IMG/VR virus record: IMGVR_UViG_3300027749_000559
Coordinates: 1 to 20,121 of that record
DNA length: 20,121 nt
From: a virus
Strand: one strand, 5' to 3'
In this document: piece by piece, positions 1 to 8,006 of the stretch
Position numbering within the stretch: the stretch's first letter is position 1
How the letters are laid out: each line of letters begins with the position of its first letter
Notes under the pieces: model-generated
What the model saw: only the letters and a program-made list of their open reading frames with translations
What the model was told of the DNA's origin: nothing
The model's database searches: none
Translations under genes and position numbers: made by a program

Positions 1-277
1 CAAACCACTCGTCAGTTTCTGCATCGTATTGATACCATGCGTCATTTTCTGCATCATAGAAATAATCGCCGTCTTCGTCTTCGTACTCTTCGTCTTCGGC
101 TTCTTCTTCGTCTTCGTCTTCGTCTTCTACGACGTCGTAGTCTACAGCCCAGCCGTAATCTTTTTGGAATTCAATGAACTCGCGGATGATTTCAATCTTT
201 TCAAAATCAAAGGTCTCAATAGTCATTACTTCGTCGTCGGTACCCCAAGCGCTGAGGTCAATAGTGATTTTATACAT
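1..277 (-). CDS. Acidic protein, 3' end missing (cut by left window edge)
   Basis: Open minus-strand frame running off the left edge, with 92 codons visible. The start is the ATG at 277-275, with GGAG about seven bases upstream on the minus strand. The N-terminal half (MYKITIDLSAWGTDDEV...) looks like a small alpha/beta domain. It leads into a run made almost wholly of Asp and Glu (about residues 50-67), then two aromatic repeats: FYDAENDAWYQYD followed by YDAETDEWF. I do not recognise the family. It follows the capsid gene and the terminator at 356-384, so it probably has its own transcript or relies on read-through. The low-complexity GAC/GAA codons create a long meaningless plus-strand frame at 29-319. 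Reading frame, start and composition are seen; any function would be a guess. Confidence 0.8.
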   Translation of the reverse strand, partial: MYKITIDLSAWGTDDEVMTIETFDFEKIEIIREFIEFQKDYGWAVDYDVVEDEDEDEEEAEDEEYEDEDGDYFYDAENDAWYQYDAETDEWF

Positions 278-355
278 AGGTGCTCCAAGGTTAAAAAGGA
301 TACAGCGTCGGGGCTGTAACTCCATGCTAGACGACCTTTATTACTTACACAAGAC

Positions 356-384
356 AATAAAAAAGGCCCCTTGTGGGGGCCTTC
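356..384 (-). terminator. Rho-independent terminator after the capsid gene
   Basis: On the minus strand an 8-bp perfect stem AAGGCCCC / GGGGCCTT (376-383 with 363-370) closes a 5-nt loop and runs straight into TTTTTTATT. It lies about 23 bases after the capsid stop codon and is oriented to end the leftward head operon. GC-rich stem plus T-run is the classic intrinsic-terminator form. Confidence 0.9.
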
Positions 385-406
385 CGTTGGAACCAAAGTT
401 TTACTT

Positions 407-1318
407 TTAGGTAGAACCGGGTGAACCAAACACACCTAAAGGATCAGACCAGCCGAAGCTGTAACGCTCACGAGACTTGTAACGGACGTTGCCGGTATCA
501 AAGTCACCGTCCATTGAATTGCTCAATGGTGTGCGCTCAAAATGCTTCAAGCCGTTAGGTACATCAGTAGTCAAGAACCAACCGTTTGTGTCGGTCAAGA
601 AGTGATTAACTGTGTAGCCTTCAGGGATTGCACCGTTGTTCTTCAATGCGTTGATATCGTTATCAGTAGTACCAACACGGAGGTTAGTCTCTAACAAACG
701 GGTAGCAACGAACATCAAAGCTGGCGGAATAATCAACTTGCGTGGTTTAGCAGCGATCAACAGACCACGCTCATCAGTCCAAGCGGCGATTTGAATGACG
801 GCATTCTCAAGAGAAGTTTCGTTCAAGTCAGCGTTGGTAGAAGGACGATTGCTGTTGGTGCCACCAGAAACCAAGGGGTGTGCTGTAGAGAACAATGCAA
901 CGCCGTCGCCACCGAGGTAGCTAGAAGAGAAGCCGTTGTTCAAAACAGAAGCTGCCTTGACTTGCTTGGTGTAAGACATAGCACGAGCCAAAGCCTTGGT
1001 GTAACGTGCAGACAAGGAGTCATACAAGTTATCTTCCACAGCTTCTTCAGTGATGGAGAAGCCAAGAGCGATAGTTTCGTGGTTGTAACGTGCGGTAAAT
1101 GCTTCCTGTGCGTTGTCGTACTGGATTGCAGAACCTTCGTTCTTAACAGGAGCAGCAGAGAAACCAGAAAGTTTGGTCTCTTCTTCAAAGCTACGCTCAG
1201 ATTTCTCTGTTTCGTAGATTTCTTTGTGCTCTTCGCCGTAACGGGCGTACTCAAGACCGAACAATGCGTTCAGGCCGGGGAGCAGTTCTTTAAGTAGTTG
1301 TGCGCGTGAAATAGCCAT
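407..1318 (-). CDS. Major capsid protein
   Basis: 303-aa protein, likely the HK97-fold major head subunit that assembles into the icosahedral shell. Length fits the family. The N-terminus MAISRAQLLKELLPGLNALF and the central segment FSITEEAVEDNLYD, followed by ALFSTAHPL (about residues 140-150) and a conserved-looking KPRKLIIPPAL region, are typical of a capsid group related in style to Mu gpT-type major head proteins. The C-terminus (YKSRERYSFGWSDPLGVFGS) resembles the family's closing strand. The start has AAGGAG about 9 bases upstream on the minus strand. It is the last gene before the terminator at 356-384, and sits downstream of terminase, portal and scaffold, the canonical order. The call rests on motif recognition and context. 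Confidence 0.85.
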   Translation of the reverse strand: MAISRAQLLKELLPGLNALFGLEYARYGEEHKEIYETEKSERSFEEETKLSGFSAAPVKNEGSAIQYDNAQEAFTARYNHETIALGFSITEEAVEDNLYDSLSARYTKALARAMSYTKQVKAASVLNNGFSSSYLGGDGVALFSTAHPLVSGGTNSNRPSTNADLNETSLENAVIQIAAWTDERGLLIAAKPRKLIIPPALMFVATRLLETNLRVGTTDNDINALKNNGAIPEGYTVNHFLTDTNGWFLTTDVPNGLKHFERTPLSNSMDGDFDTGNVRYKSRERYSFGWSDPLGVFGSPGST

Positions 1319-1331
1319 GATTAATTACTCC

Positions 1332-1946
1332 TTAGATACCGGTGGTATCGGTGTACTGGTGCAAGTTGAACTTGACCAAGAACTCGTAATAGGTCGTAGC
1401 TGCAACACCGGCAGGGCCAGTGGCGGTATCAGGCACAACGTCAATTACACGAACGGGCAATGTGTTAGTGGTAGCAGCGGCAGTGCCGTCAATACCATAG
1501 TACGAATCGCCTGTGACAGTATTACCAGTAGTAACGGAAATTGGCACGTTAGCGCCAACGATTGCACGGGTAAACGCGGTAGGAACCGTAGTTTGACCGC
1601 TAGTTGCTACAACTCTAAACACTGCGTTTGGATCATCCACAACATAGCCGAAAGCCATTGCTGTAGAAGTAGACACGCCTGCTGGGTAGTACTGTCCTTG
1701 AACAGTCTGGCTTTGGCTATTAAGATACTGGCAACCAACCAACACACCAACACTGTCGCCAGTGGCAGTAGCTGTTTTGGCAACCAAGTAGCCGCTAGTG
1801 TCCACCTGTACGGTGTCACCATTTAAAATTGCAGTAGCGTAAGCTGGTGCAATAGGGATTTGACGGATCGCTCCGGCGTATGGAAGCCCATCCAGTCGGT
1901 TGACTGGTTTGAACCCGTACGTCTTATCAACGGTGGGATAAGCCAT
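1332..1946 (-). CDS. Structural protein, possible head decoration or minor capsid protein
   Basis: 204-aa protein rich in Thr, Ala, Val and Gly with few charged residues, a composition typical of beta-rich virion proteins. The start MAYPTVDKTYGFKPVNRLDGLPYAG reads as an extended arm. The body has a PIAPAYATAILNGDTVQV segment like beta-barrel decoration proteins, and the rest consists of alternating beta-like segments (GYLVAKTATATGDSVGVLVG). AAAGGAG lies 8 bases before the ATG on the minus strand. It sits 13 bases upstream of the capsid gene, so a role in the head (decoration, stabilising or minor coat protein) is a contextual inference. I cannot name a family with certainty, and a tail or head-fibre protein is an alternative. 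Confidence 0.7.
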   Translation of the reverse strand: MAYPTVDKTYGFKPVNRLDGLPYAGAIRQIPIAPAYATAILNGDTVQVDTSGYLVAKTATATGDSVGVLVGCQYLNSQSQTVQGQYYPAGVSTSTAMAFGYVVDDPNAVFRVVATSGQTTVPTAFTRAIVGANVPISVTTGNTVTGDSYYGIDGTAAATTNTLPVRVIDVVPDTATGPAGVAATTYYEFLVKFNLHQYTDTTGI

Positions 1947-1957
1947 TTAAGACTCCT

Positions 1958-2410
1958 TTATTTAGAACCTGAACCAAATCCGCTTCCTCTGCTGGTCGTT
2001 GACTTTCGGTCTGAGAACAGCGGCATACGCGGGTCGTTATTTTTCATGAAGTGGTTGTCCACTGAATCCATCTGGTTCTGAGCTTGCTCGTTATAGTAAT
2101 CTTTCATGGCCATGAGTCGTTCGGTTGGAATTTTGCAAAGCATCAATCCACCAATTTCCACATTACCATTTGCATTACCCGGAAGCATCAGTTCTGGATG
2201 GTCTGCTGCCTTCACTGGTTCCCAACCGTCGCGCATCTTGTGAGATACGTTTGTAGGATGGGCCTGACCTAAGATATGAGTCGCTATATAGCGGAACTCC
2301 CATCCGGGTTCAGGGGTAGGATCGGGCAACGAGCTCGAAGGTTTATACACCATTCGGACTGCTTTTTCGCGTGTCAAATTGTCACGAGGGGTGGTACGGT
2401 TTTCAGCCAT
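1958..2410 (-). CDS. Hypothetical protein of the head module (150 aa)
   Basis: 150-aa soluble protein of unknown function between the scaffold candidate and the decoration-like protein. Its start overlaps the end of the scaffold gene by 8 bases (2403-2410), and GGAG lies 9 bases before the ATG, so translation is probably coupled. The sequence has a Pro-rich stretch (SSSLPDPTPEPGWEFRYIA, about residues 26-44), a central MRDGWEPVKAADHPEL motif, an internal GNVEIGGLMLCKIP strand and a Gly/Ser-rich tail (TSRGSGFGSGSK). The position suggests a head-completion or assembly accessory, but nothing in the sequence proves this. Conservation across related phages is likely but was not tested. Confidence 0.75.
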   Translation of the reverse strand: MAENRTTPRDNLTREKAVRMVYKPSSSLPDPTPEPGWEFRYIATHILGQAHPTNVSHKMRDGWEPVKAADHPELMLPGNANGNVEIGGLMLCKIPTERLMAMKDYYNEQAQNQMDSVDNHFMKNNDPRMPLFSDRKSTTSRGSGFGSGSK

Positions 2411-3362
2411 TTTGATTCTCCAATATCAATACTTGTTCAGCATACTGCTTAGGGGTTAATTTGAATTTTTGTGCTAACGCTAACTGTGTTCTCGTTAACT
2501 CAATCTTTCTCTTGCCTGACGAACGCGTCGCAGGCGCAACCACGGAAGCAGGTTTTTTTGGAGCATCACCGGACCTTGGCTTGTCTTCGTTACCACCGAA
2601 AACTTCAGGGAACTTCGACTTCACGCGAGCATCAATTTGCTCGAAGTATTCATTTGACCGCGGGTCCATGCCCGAATTGACTAGTTTTTGATGCAGCCCT
2701 AGTGCAAAGCTGGTAACTTCTTCGAACCCATCGCTTCCAAACCACTGGTTTTTTGCTTGCCAGCGCAAGGTTTTTTCGTCCGGTTGAACGCGTTGGGGTT
2801 CTTGATAGCCCGTTTGTACCTCAAAATTTTCATCTTGTAAAGGGGTTGGACGAATATTTTTCGTCGTCTCCAACTTCATCTTGGCATCAAGCAGGGCTTC
2901 CTGTGCAGCAAGTATAGCATCAGAGTCAAATGCTTCTTGTGCCGCTTTGTATTCTCGGCGTGCTTTGTCCAACTCAGCTTCGGCAGCGGTTTTAGCCATC
3001 TGCGTGTACTGTTCGGAACCGGTGTTGACGTTTTGACGTAGCTTCTTGTTCTCGTCTAGCAAACGTTGTGCAAGAACTTCGAGTTCTTGTTTCTCACGCA
3101 AAGTAGCTTCTTTGGCTCTACGTTCGTCGTGACGAGCGTGTGTTAACTCCTTGATACGCTTTTGCGCACCTTGGGTATACGACTCGATCTCTTCCTCTGA
3201 TGGGTCTTCAACGTCCCTGTCTAGTGGTCGACGACCACGGTCTTGTTCAGGGGTATCGTCAATAACTTCAACTTCAATATCTTCGTCGTTACTTGTAACA
3301 ACTTCAATATCTATGTTTTTGTCTTCTACTTCATCAGGGAACTTAAATTGTTCTCCAGCCAT
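2403..3362 (-). CDS. Probable head scaffolding protein
   Basis: 319-aa, highly charged, largely helical protein. Residues about 1-65 are very acidic (EDKNIDIEVVTSNDEDIEVEVIDD). Residues about 66-180 form a long predicted coiled coil rich in Arg, Lys, Glu and Ala (RIKELTHARHDERRAKEATLREKQELEVLAQRLLDE, broken here for description only). A flexible Pro/Ser/Lys segment precedes a basic C-terminal helix (about 285-319) of the kind scaffolds use to bind coat subunits. Position between portal and capsid, acidic N-terminus, central coiled coil and basic C-terminus are classic for internal scaffolds. No protease is visible nearby. AAAGGAGC precedes the ATG. Family membership is inferred from architecture and context. 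Confidence 0.75.
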   Translation of the reverse strand: MAGEQFKFPDEVEDKNIDIEVVTSNDEDIEVEVIDDTPEQDRGRRPLDRDVEDPSEEEIESYTQGAQKRIKELTHARHDERRAKEATLREKQELEVLAQRLLDENKKLRQNVNTGSEQYTQMAKTAAEAELDKARREYKAAQEAFDSDAILAAQEALLDAKMKLETTKNIRPTPLQDENFEVQTGYQEPQRVQPDEKTLRWQAKNQWFGSDGFEEVTSFALGLHQKLVNSGMDPRSNEYFEQIDARVKSKFPEVFGGNEDKPRSGDAPKKPASVVAPATRSSGKRKIELTRTQLALAQKFKLTPKQYAEQVLILENQNG

Positions 3363-3372
3363 ATCTGCTCCT

Positions 3373-3807
3373 TTAAGCGCGGGTTATCCCACGAGGGTCT
3401 TGCACAACACAGTCCACTTGGTCATCGTTGATGACACGGAACTCCTTACCAAATATCTTTACACGCGTACCGGAGTACGTACGTACCAAGACGAAGTCGC
3501 CTTCTTGACACCAAGGACCTGATGGGAACTTAGCGGTATCTTTGTACGCATCTGGTCCCATACGCATAACAAACAACACGGTTGTGCCGTGCTCTTCTTG
3601 GCGCATAGAAGCCGTATCTCGAATTAAATCGAGGTCTGTCCCAGCAATCTTCTCGTCTACGGGCGGAACCGCACATAAGAGTTTGTATCCTGTGGGAGTA
3701 GGAAGTGCTGAGGCTTTTGTTTCCTCTGACGCTTCCGGTTCTGGGGCATCCATTTGTTGGATGGTAGGCGGCACTAATATGCCGGGGGGTAGGAGTAGTT
3801 CACTCAT
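3373..3807 (-). CDS. GroES-like co-chaperonin (phage Cpn10)
   Basis: 144-aa protein with a GroES-type beta-barrel from about residue 38 to 140, after an unstructured Pro-rich N-terminal extension of about 35 residues. Visible matches to Cpn10 order are the first strand GYKLLCAVPPVDEKIAG, the strand VLFVMRMGPDAY (GroES: GEVLAVGNG region), EGDFVLVRTYSGTRVKIFG (GroES: VGDIVIFNDGYGVKSE) and the closing INDDQVDCVVQDP (GroES: SESDILAIVE). The segment between, about residues 57-75, would be the mobile loop that contacts GroEL. Phage co-chaperonins such as T4 gp31 and RB49 CocO replace host GroES so that GroEL folds the capsid protein. Its place inside the head operon fits that role. The start overlaps the preceding gene's end by 8 bases. 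Confidence 0.8.
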   Translation of the reverse strand: MSELLLPPGILVPPTIQQMDAPEPEASEETKASALPTPTGYKLLCAVPPVDEKIAGTDLDLIRDTASMRQEEHGTTVLFVMRMGPDAYKDTAKFPSGPWCQEGDFVLVRTYSGTRVKIFGKEFRVINDDQVDCVVQDPRGITRA

Positions 3808-3994
3808 CTATGTCTTCAACTTTCTTTGCAAGGTCGAGTAAGTAACCCTCTGCGATGGCTAGACCATGAATCACCCCACAGAGTTTTTGATATTGTTCAA
3901 ACGACTGGCAAGTACCTGCGGCTAGGTCATCTGCGTAGTTGTTCATATCAGTACGTATTTTTTCGCGCAATACGCGTGCGAAGTCTTGGATCAT
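3800..3994 (-). CDS. Small helical protein between portal and co-chaperonin (64 aa)
   Basis: 64-aa, mostly helical protein: MIQDFARVLREKIRTDMNNY, then CQSFEQYQKLCGVIHGLAIAEGYLLDLAKKVEDID. Its ATG shares bases with the portal stop codon (ATGA, 3991-3994), and its end overlaps the co-chaperonin start by 8 bases, so it is translationally locked into the head operon. Small helical proteins with this pattern (EQY..LCGVIHGL..AE..L.DL) occur next to portal genes in other tailed phages. I know of no assigned function. Coding status is well supported by the overlaps and composition. Confidence 0.8.
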   Translation of the reverse strand: MIQDFARVLREKIRTDMNNYADDLAAGTCQSFEQYQKLCGVIHGLAIAEGYLLDLAKKVEDIDE

Positions 3995-6462
3995 TTGTTA
4001 GTTTTACCCCTAGTTTGGTTTTGCATTTCTGCCCTGTGTTTGGCTACATCTATTCCTAAACGTAGCCCCTCTTGCTCTTGTTGCGCCGCTTGTTTGGCTT
4101 GGCTGTCTTTAATTTGTGCGCCAACTTTCAAGCCTGCGATTTGCTGTTCTCCGCTTACTTTCTTCTCATCTAACATGAGGCGTGCTTGTGCAAGCTGTGC
4201 GTCAGCTTGGGCTTTTTGCGCTTTAATTTGCACTTCTTGTTGTCTGACCTGCAACTCTTGTTGTTGCATTTGTAGCACTGGGTCTTGTGCATTTTGTTGG
4301 GCTTGCATCTGTGCGGCTTGGCCTTGGCTTTGCTGAAGCACTTGTTGTGCGGCTTGCGCCATCATGCCTGACAAGGCCAACTCAATCTCTGGTGGCAACT
4401 TCTCGTCTTCTGGGGGCAGTGGCATACCCAACTGCTGCTCGATCTTTTGGCGGTATGCGTAACCAACGTGCTCCGTAACGTGCGCCATGATAGCGGCTTG
4501 GATTCTTGCGGCGTTTGGACTTTGTCCTACCAACTGTTGCACGATCGGGTCTTGTAACAGGGACATGTGCACTTTAATATGCGCCTCATGGTCTTGGAAC
4601 AAGAACGCTTTAGCCGCACTACCTTTTAACAACGCCATGTTTTCGGACACGGGGTCTTTGGGCTTCTCGTCGTCTGGCAGTGGTATTAACTTATCTGGGT
4701 TTTTAATGCCCAGAACCTCAAGCATCCTGCGATGTAACTGCGGTAAGTCATAAATGTCCGGAGCCATCTGCGCCATCTGAATGACCGCTTGGTACTGCAC
4801 AACCCGCTGGCTCATAGTTGCCGCGTTGGGGTCGCTCACAGGAATAATGTCTACGTACGAATAGTCGCCTTGTTTAGCAGAGCGGCTACCAGAGTCTGGG
4901 TCATAGTCGTAGTCTGGGTCGGTATTGTCGCGGATGATGGTTGCAAGGAGCCCTAGTTCTTGTTTGAATGTGTAGTGCAAACGGGCTTGAACAGCCGTCA
5001 TCACCTTTAGCTGGCGCTCTAGGAGAGCCAACGTGGTGCCCACAGGAGCCTGTGCCGACATGTCGGACACTTTCATATCCGCTGTAGCCGCAAAGCGCCG
5101 GCCTTCTTCCACGATTTTGTCGAGGAGTCCAGCCAGTACCGCCGACGGTTCCTTATAGGGAAGGGGGAGGATATTCTCGCGCAGTGCGCCTGAACCAATA
5201 TCTACATCGCGGAACTCGCCGGGGGCGATCGGTGTGTCATCACCCTTAATGCGAAGTCCACGAGATTTAAGCCCACCGGGGAGGTTAGACAACGTGCCTG
5301 CGTCAACCAACTGCCGCATGATGCTTGTGGCTGATTTAGCAAACCCACCGATAAGGTGGAAGAGTCCGAAGCCGTAGGCTCCAAAGCCGGGAATGTATTG
5401 GTAGTGCACAAAGTGCTGGCGCTTGAGTCGTAGGTCATCTTCTTGTTTCCAATTGCGTCGGATGGCTAGTACTTCGTTTGTGCCTTTTATTAGGGTAACT
5501 ACGTATGGTAGTGCTATGCCCGTTTCTTCCCCGTCTTCATCTTTGTCTTCGTACCCCTTGATATCCAAGTCAGCATGCACTTCATACAACACATAACGGT
5601 CGTCGTTTAAGTCAGAAAATCCCGTTTCTTTATCTTTGGCTTTTTTGATGTCGTCTTGCGAAGCCTGCATGGGGTCAGGCAAATCCATTTCGCGGTAGAA
5701 CCCGACTTGTTGCAGTTTTAATATTTCGTTTTTGGTCTTACGCATGACGTGCGTCACGCGGTAGCAACTATCCATATCTGTCGCGCCATACGGCAAGATG
5801 ATGTCTTCTGCTGGGATAAACATCGAGACCTGACGTCCCAAGTTGGGATCATCGTAGACCTTCTTAAAGGCTGAACCTGTGGCTGGCAAACTCCACAACA
5901 TGCGTTCTTGTTCTGGGCGGAACTCCTTCATGACCTCAGTCAGTTCGTAGTTCATGTCGTTTTCAACACGTTGCGCGGCTTCTTTTTTCTCTGGCGTTTC
6001 TTTACCAATAATTTTGGTACGTACCGGTCCCTGCGCAGGGAACATCTCCGTGATTGTCTCGCTCTGGAAGCGTACCACAGCTTCTGTAATCATTGGATGG
6101 AACACGCCTGACGCGCCGTTCCAAGGTTCTGTACGCTCTTCATACTGGAGGCCAAGCAACTTCAAGCCCTGTGTGTAGGCTTTCTCCCAGTCCTTGCGGG
6201 AGTTCTTGTCGTTTTCAATATCGCCAACCAACTCGCTAGCAAACGAATCCATCGCGCTCTCATCCATCTCTTCCGCCAAGTTAGCGTTAAAGTCTTCTCC
6301 ATCTTCCTCGCCCGGCTTAATGCTGATGTCCAGATCACCTGCATGGATGTTGACTTCTTCGGGATCAATGATCTCAATCTCGAAATCATTTGGCTGGTCT
6401 TGCGCCAAGTCCTCAATACCTTGGGGTTGTGTGTATAGCGCTTTGTCGATATTGGTTGCCAT
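3991..6462 (-). CDS. Portal protein
   Basis: 823-aa portal (head-tail connector) protein, which would form the dodecameric ring for DNA passage. Size is at the upper end of the family, like the large portals of P22-type and other podovirus-like phages. Residues about 20-75 are an acidic extension. The core starts near SRKDWEKAYTQGLKLLG and has portal hallmarks such as EPWNGASGVFHPMITEAVVRFQ, FRPEQERMLWSLPATGSAFKK and the stem/wing region around GFGLFHLIGGFAKSATSIMRQL. From about residue 700 to the end it is a Gln/Ala-rich coiled coil (QQQELQVRQQEVQIKAQKAQ) reminiscent of the barrel helix of large portals. The gene starts 8 bases after terminase, with GAGGA upstream. Assignment is firm from motifs, size and location. 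Confidence 0.92.
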   Translation of the reverse strand: MATNIDKALYTQPQGIEDLAQDQPNDFEIEIIDPEEVNIHAGDLDISIKPGEEDGEDFNANLAEEMDESAMDSFASELVGDIENDKNSRKDWEKAYTQGLKLLGLQYEERTEPWNGASGVFHPMITEAVVRFQSETITEMFPAQGPVRTKIIGKETPEKKEAAQRVENDMNYELTEVMKEFRPEQERMLWSLPATGSAFKKVYDDPNLGRQVSMFIPAEDIILPYGATDMDSCYRVTHVMRKTKNEILKLQQVGFYREMDLPDPMQASQDDIKKAKDKETGFSDLNDDRYVLYEVHADLDIKGYEDKDEDGEETGIALPYVVTLIKGTNEVLAIRRNWKQEDDLRLKRQHFVHYQYIPGFGAYGFGLFHLIGGFAKSATSIMRQLVDAGTLSNLPGGLKSRGLRIKGDDTPIAPGEFRDVDIGSGALRENILPLPYKEPSAVLAGLLDKIVEEGRRFAATADMKVSDMSAQAPVGTTLALLERQLKVMTAVQARLHYTFKQELGLLATIIRDNTDPDYDYDPDSGSRSAKQGDYSYVDIIPVSDPNAATMSQRVVQYQAVIQMAQMAPDIYDLPQLHRRMLEVLGIKNPDKLIPLPDDEKPKDPVSENMALLKGSAAKAFLFQDHEAHIKVHMSLLQDPIVQQLVGQSPNAARIQAAIMAHVTEHVGYAYRQKIEQQLGMPLPPEDEKLPPEIELALSGMMAQAAQQVLQQSQGQAAQMQAQQNAQDPVLQMQQQELQVRQQEVQIKAQKAQADAQLAQARLMLDEKKVSGEQQIAGLKVGAQIKDSQAKQAAQQEQEGLRLGIDVAKHRAEMQNQTRGKTNK

Positions 6463-6470
6463 GTTGGTCC

Positions 6471-8006
6471 TCAGTAGTAAGCGTGTTGCTTACGTTTAAA
6501 AATTATTGGTTCATCTTTCTCGTCTGTGTCTAACGATATGAACCCGCCTTGTCTGAACCGCATCAGTGCTTGGGATGTAGTATCCACGAAGTCGTCATGC
6601 TCTCCAACTGGGAACGCCGCAACTTCCTCAATCACTTCACGCGCCCAGCGCGTATCCGGTGCCCATACCATGCCTGACGCAAATAAATCCGCAATCGCGT
6701 TCAATCGTACCATTTTGTCGTTGCCACGGCTAGGGTTTGTCTCCCACGCAGGGATACCCATCGCTCTAAACTCTTGTATAAGTGGCGCTCCCGCAGACTT
6801 CTTCTCCACAATAAACGCATCAGGCTCCCATTCTCTGTAATGCTTGAGCGCTGTAGCCTTTAACTCTGGGAATGTCATCCTGTCTTTAAACGCATCGAGC
6901 AAAATAATCTGCGCTTTGTGCCCTTCTTCCTCGTTGTAGAACACGCCCCACGTTGTGCATGCCGAATAGTCCGAGTTTGTCTTGACTTCGTGCGCCGTAT
7001 CCCATGACTGAATTACATAATCACATACTGGCGGCTCATCTGACTCCCATATACGCCACATTTTGCGAGAAATAACCGCGCTGTTGTCCGAAGTGGGCTG
7101 CTGCATGTACTGCGCGTTCCAATATCGGGGGTCAATACTGGCTTTGGTAGCCTTTAACGCTTGGAGTGCCCATTGTTCTGGCCATAACGACTTCTCGTTG
7201 TCCGTGCCCTCGTTCAATATGGCGGGTAACTCAACGATTTCCCACGGTACGGACTCAGGATTCTTAGTCTGGTAGTCAATTAGGCGTCCTGTAAGGTCAA
7301 GAAGCGACCAACGGGTCATGATTACGATGATTGCACCACCTGGCATCAAACGCTGCAAAGGGCCTGTTTGAAACCAAGACCAAGCTGTGTCAAATGCTAG
7401 ACGGCTGTTTACTTTAACGTCTTGTTCCGAATGCGGGTCATCAATAACGAATAGATCAGCGCCGCGCCCAGCAAGCGCTCCGCCGACACCTGCCGCGTAG
7501 TACTGTCCGCCGGCAGAGGTAGACCATTTTCCAGCGGCTTTTTGGTCGTCAGCCACATGCGTTGAGGGGAAGATTTCACGATACTCCTCCGTGTCGATCA
7601 AGTTACGAACTCTACGTCCAAAGTCTTCAGACAAACCTGCGGTGTGCGTACCCATGATAATCTTCTTATTAGGGTATTTACCTAGGAAGTATGCTGGAAA
7701 CAAGTAACTAGAGAACTCAGACTTACCCATACGCGGTGCAATATTAATAATCACACGCTTTTTCTTGCCTTCAATCACATCTTCAAATATTTTGGCTAAC
7801 TTCTTGTGTTGCGGTCCAACCTTAAAGCCCGGATACACATGCTTGGCAAAATCTAATATGTCTTCTCTGGCGTTATAGAGAGAGGAGCGGCGTTCGCGCT
7901 CCTCAAGCATGTCCATAAGCTCAATCTTTTCCTGCACTGTCATGTTAGGCAGCGCTAGTTGGAGTGCTTTTATTTCACTCGGGCTTAGGTTCAGCTTGGC
8001 TGTCAT
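6471..8006 (-). CDS. Terminase large subunit (packaging ATPase/nuclease)
   Basis: 511-aa DNA-packaging motor. The ATPase half shows Walker A APRMGKS at residues 90-96, Walker B LFVIDD at 185-190 and a coupling-type MTRW at 230-233. The RNase H-like nuclease half shows its three acidic positions in order: D336 in QSWDTA, E401 in IVEKKSAG and D471/D472 in GEHDDFVD. Length and domain order are complete. The start overlaps the end of the upstream small-subunit candidate by 32 bases and the portal follows after 8 bases, the normal packaging cassette. Headful (pac) versus cohesive-end mechanism cannot be decided from this sequence. Confidence 0.96.
   Translation of the reverse strand: MTAKLNLSPSEIKALQLALPNMTVQEKIELMDMLEERERRSSLYNAREDILDFAKHVYPGFKVGPQHKKLAKIFEDVIEGKKKRVIINIAPRMGKSEFSSYLFPAYFLGKYPNKKIIMGTHTAGLSEDFGRRVRNLIDTEEYREIFPSTHVADDQKAAGKWSTSAGGQYYAAGVGGALAGRGADLFVIDDPHSEQDVKVNSRLAFDTAWSWFQTGPLQRLMPGGAIIVIMTRWSLLDLTGRLIDYQTKNPESVPWEIVELPAILNEGTDNEKSLWPEQWALQALKATKASIDPRYWNAQYMQQPTSDNSAVISRKMWRIWESDEPPVCDYVIQSWDTAHEVKTNSDYSACTTWGVFYNEEEGHKAQIILLDAFKDRMTFPELKATALKHYREWEPDAFIVEKKSAGAPLIQEFRAMGIPAWETNPSRGNDKMVRLNAIADLFASGMVWAPDTRWAREVIEEVAAFPVGEHDDFVDTTSQALMRFRQGGFISLDTDEKDEPIIFKRKQHAYY

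Noticed and set aside
29-319. Plus-strand frame of 96 codons rich in Phe and Val
   Set aside because: It is the complement of Asp/Glu codons of the minus-strand acidic gene, and has no ribosome-binding site.
791-1826. Plus-strand frames of 168-169 codons opposite the capsid and decoration genes
   Set aside because: They are shadows of well-supported minus-strand genes, with odd composition and no ribosome-binding sites.
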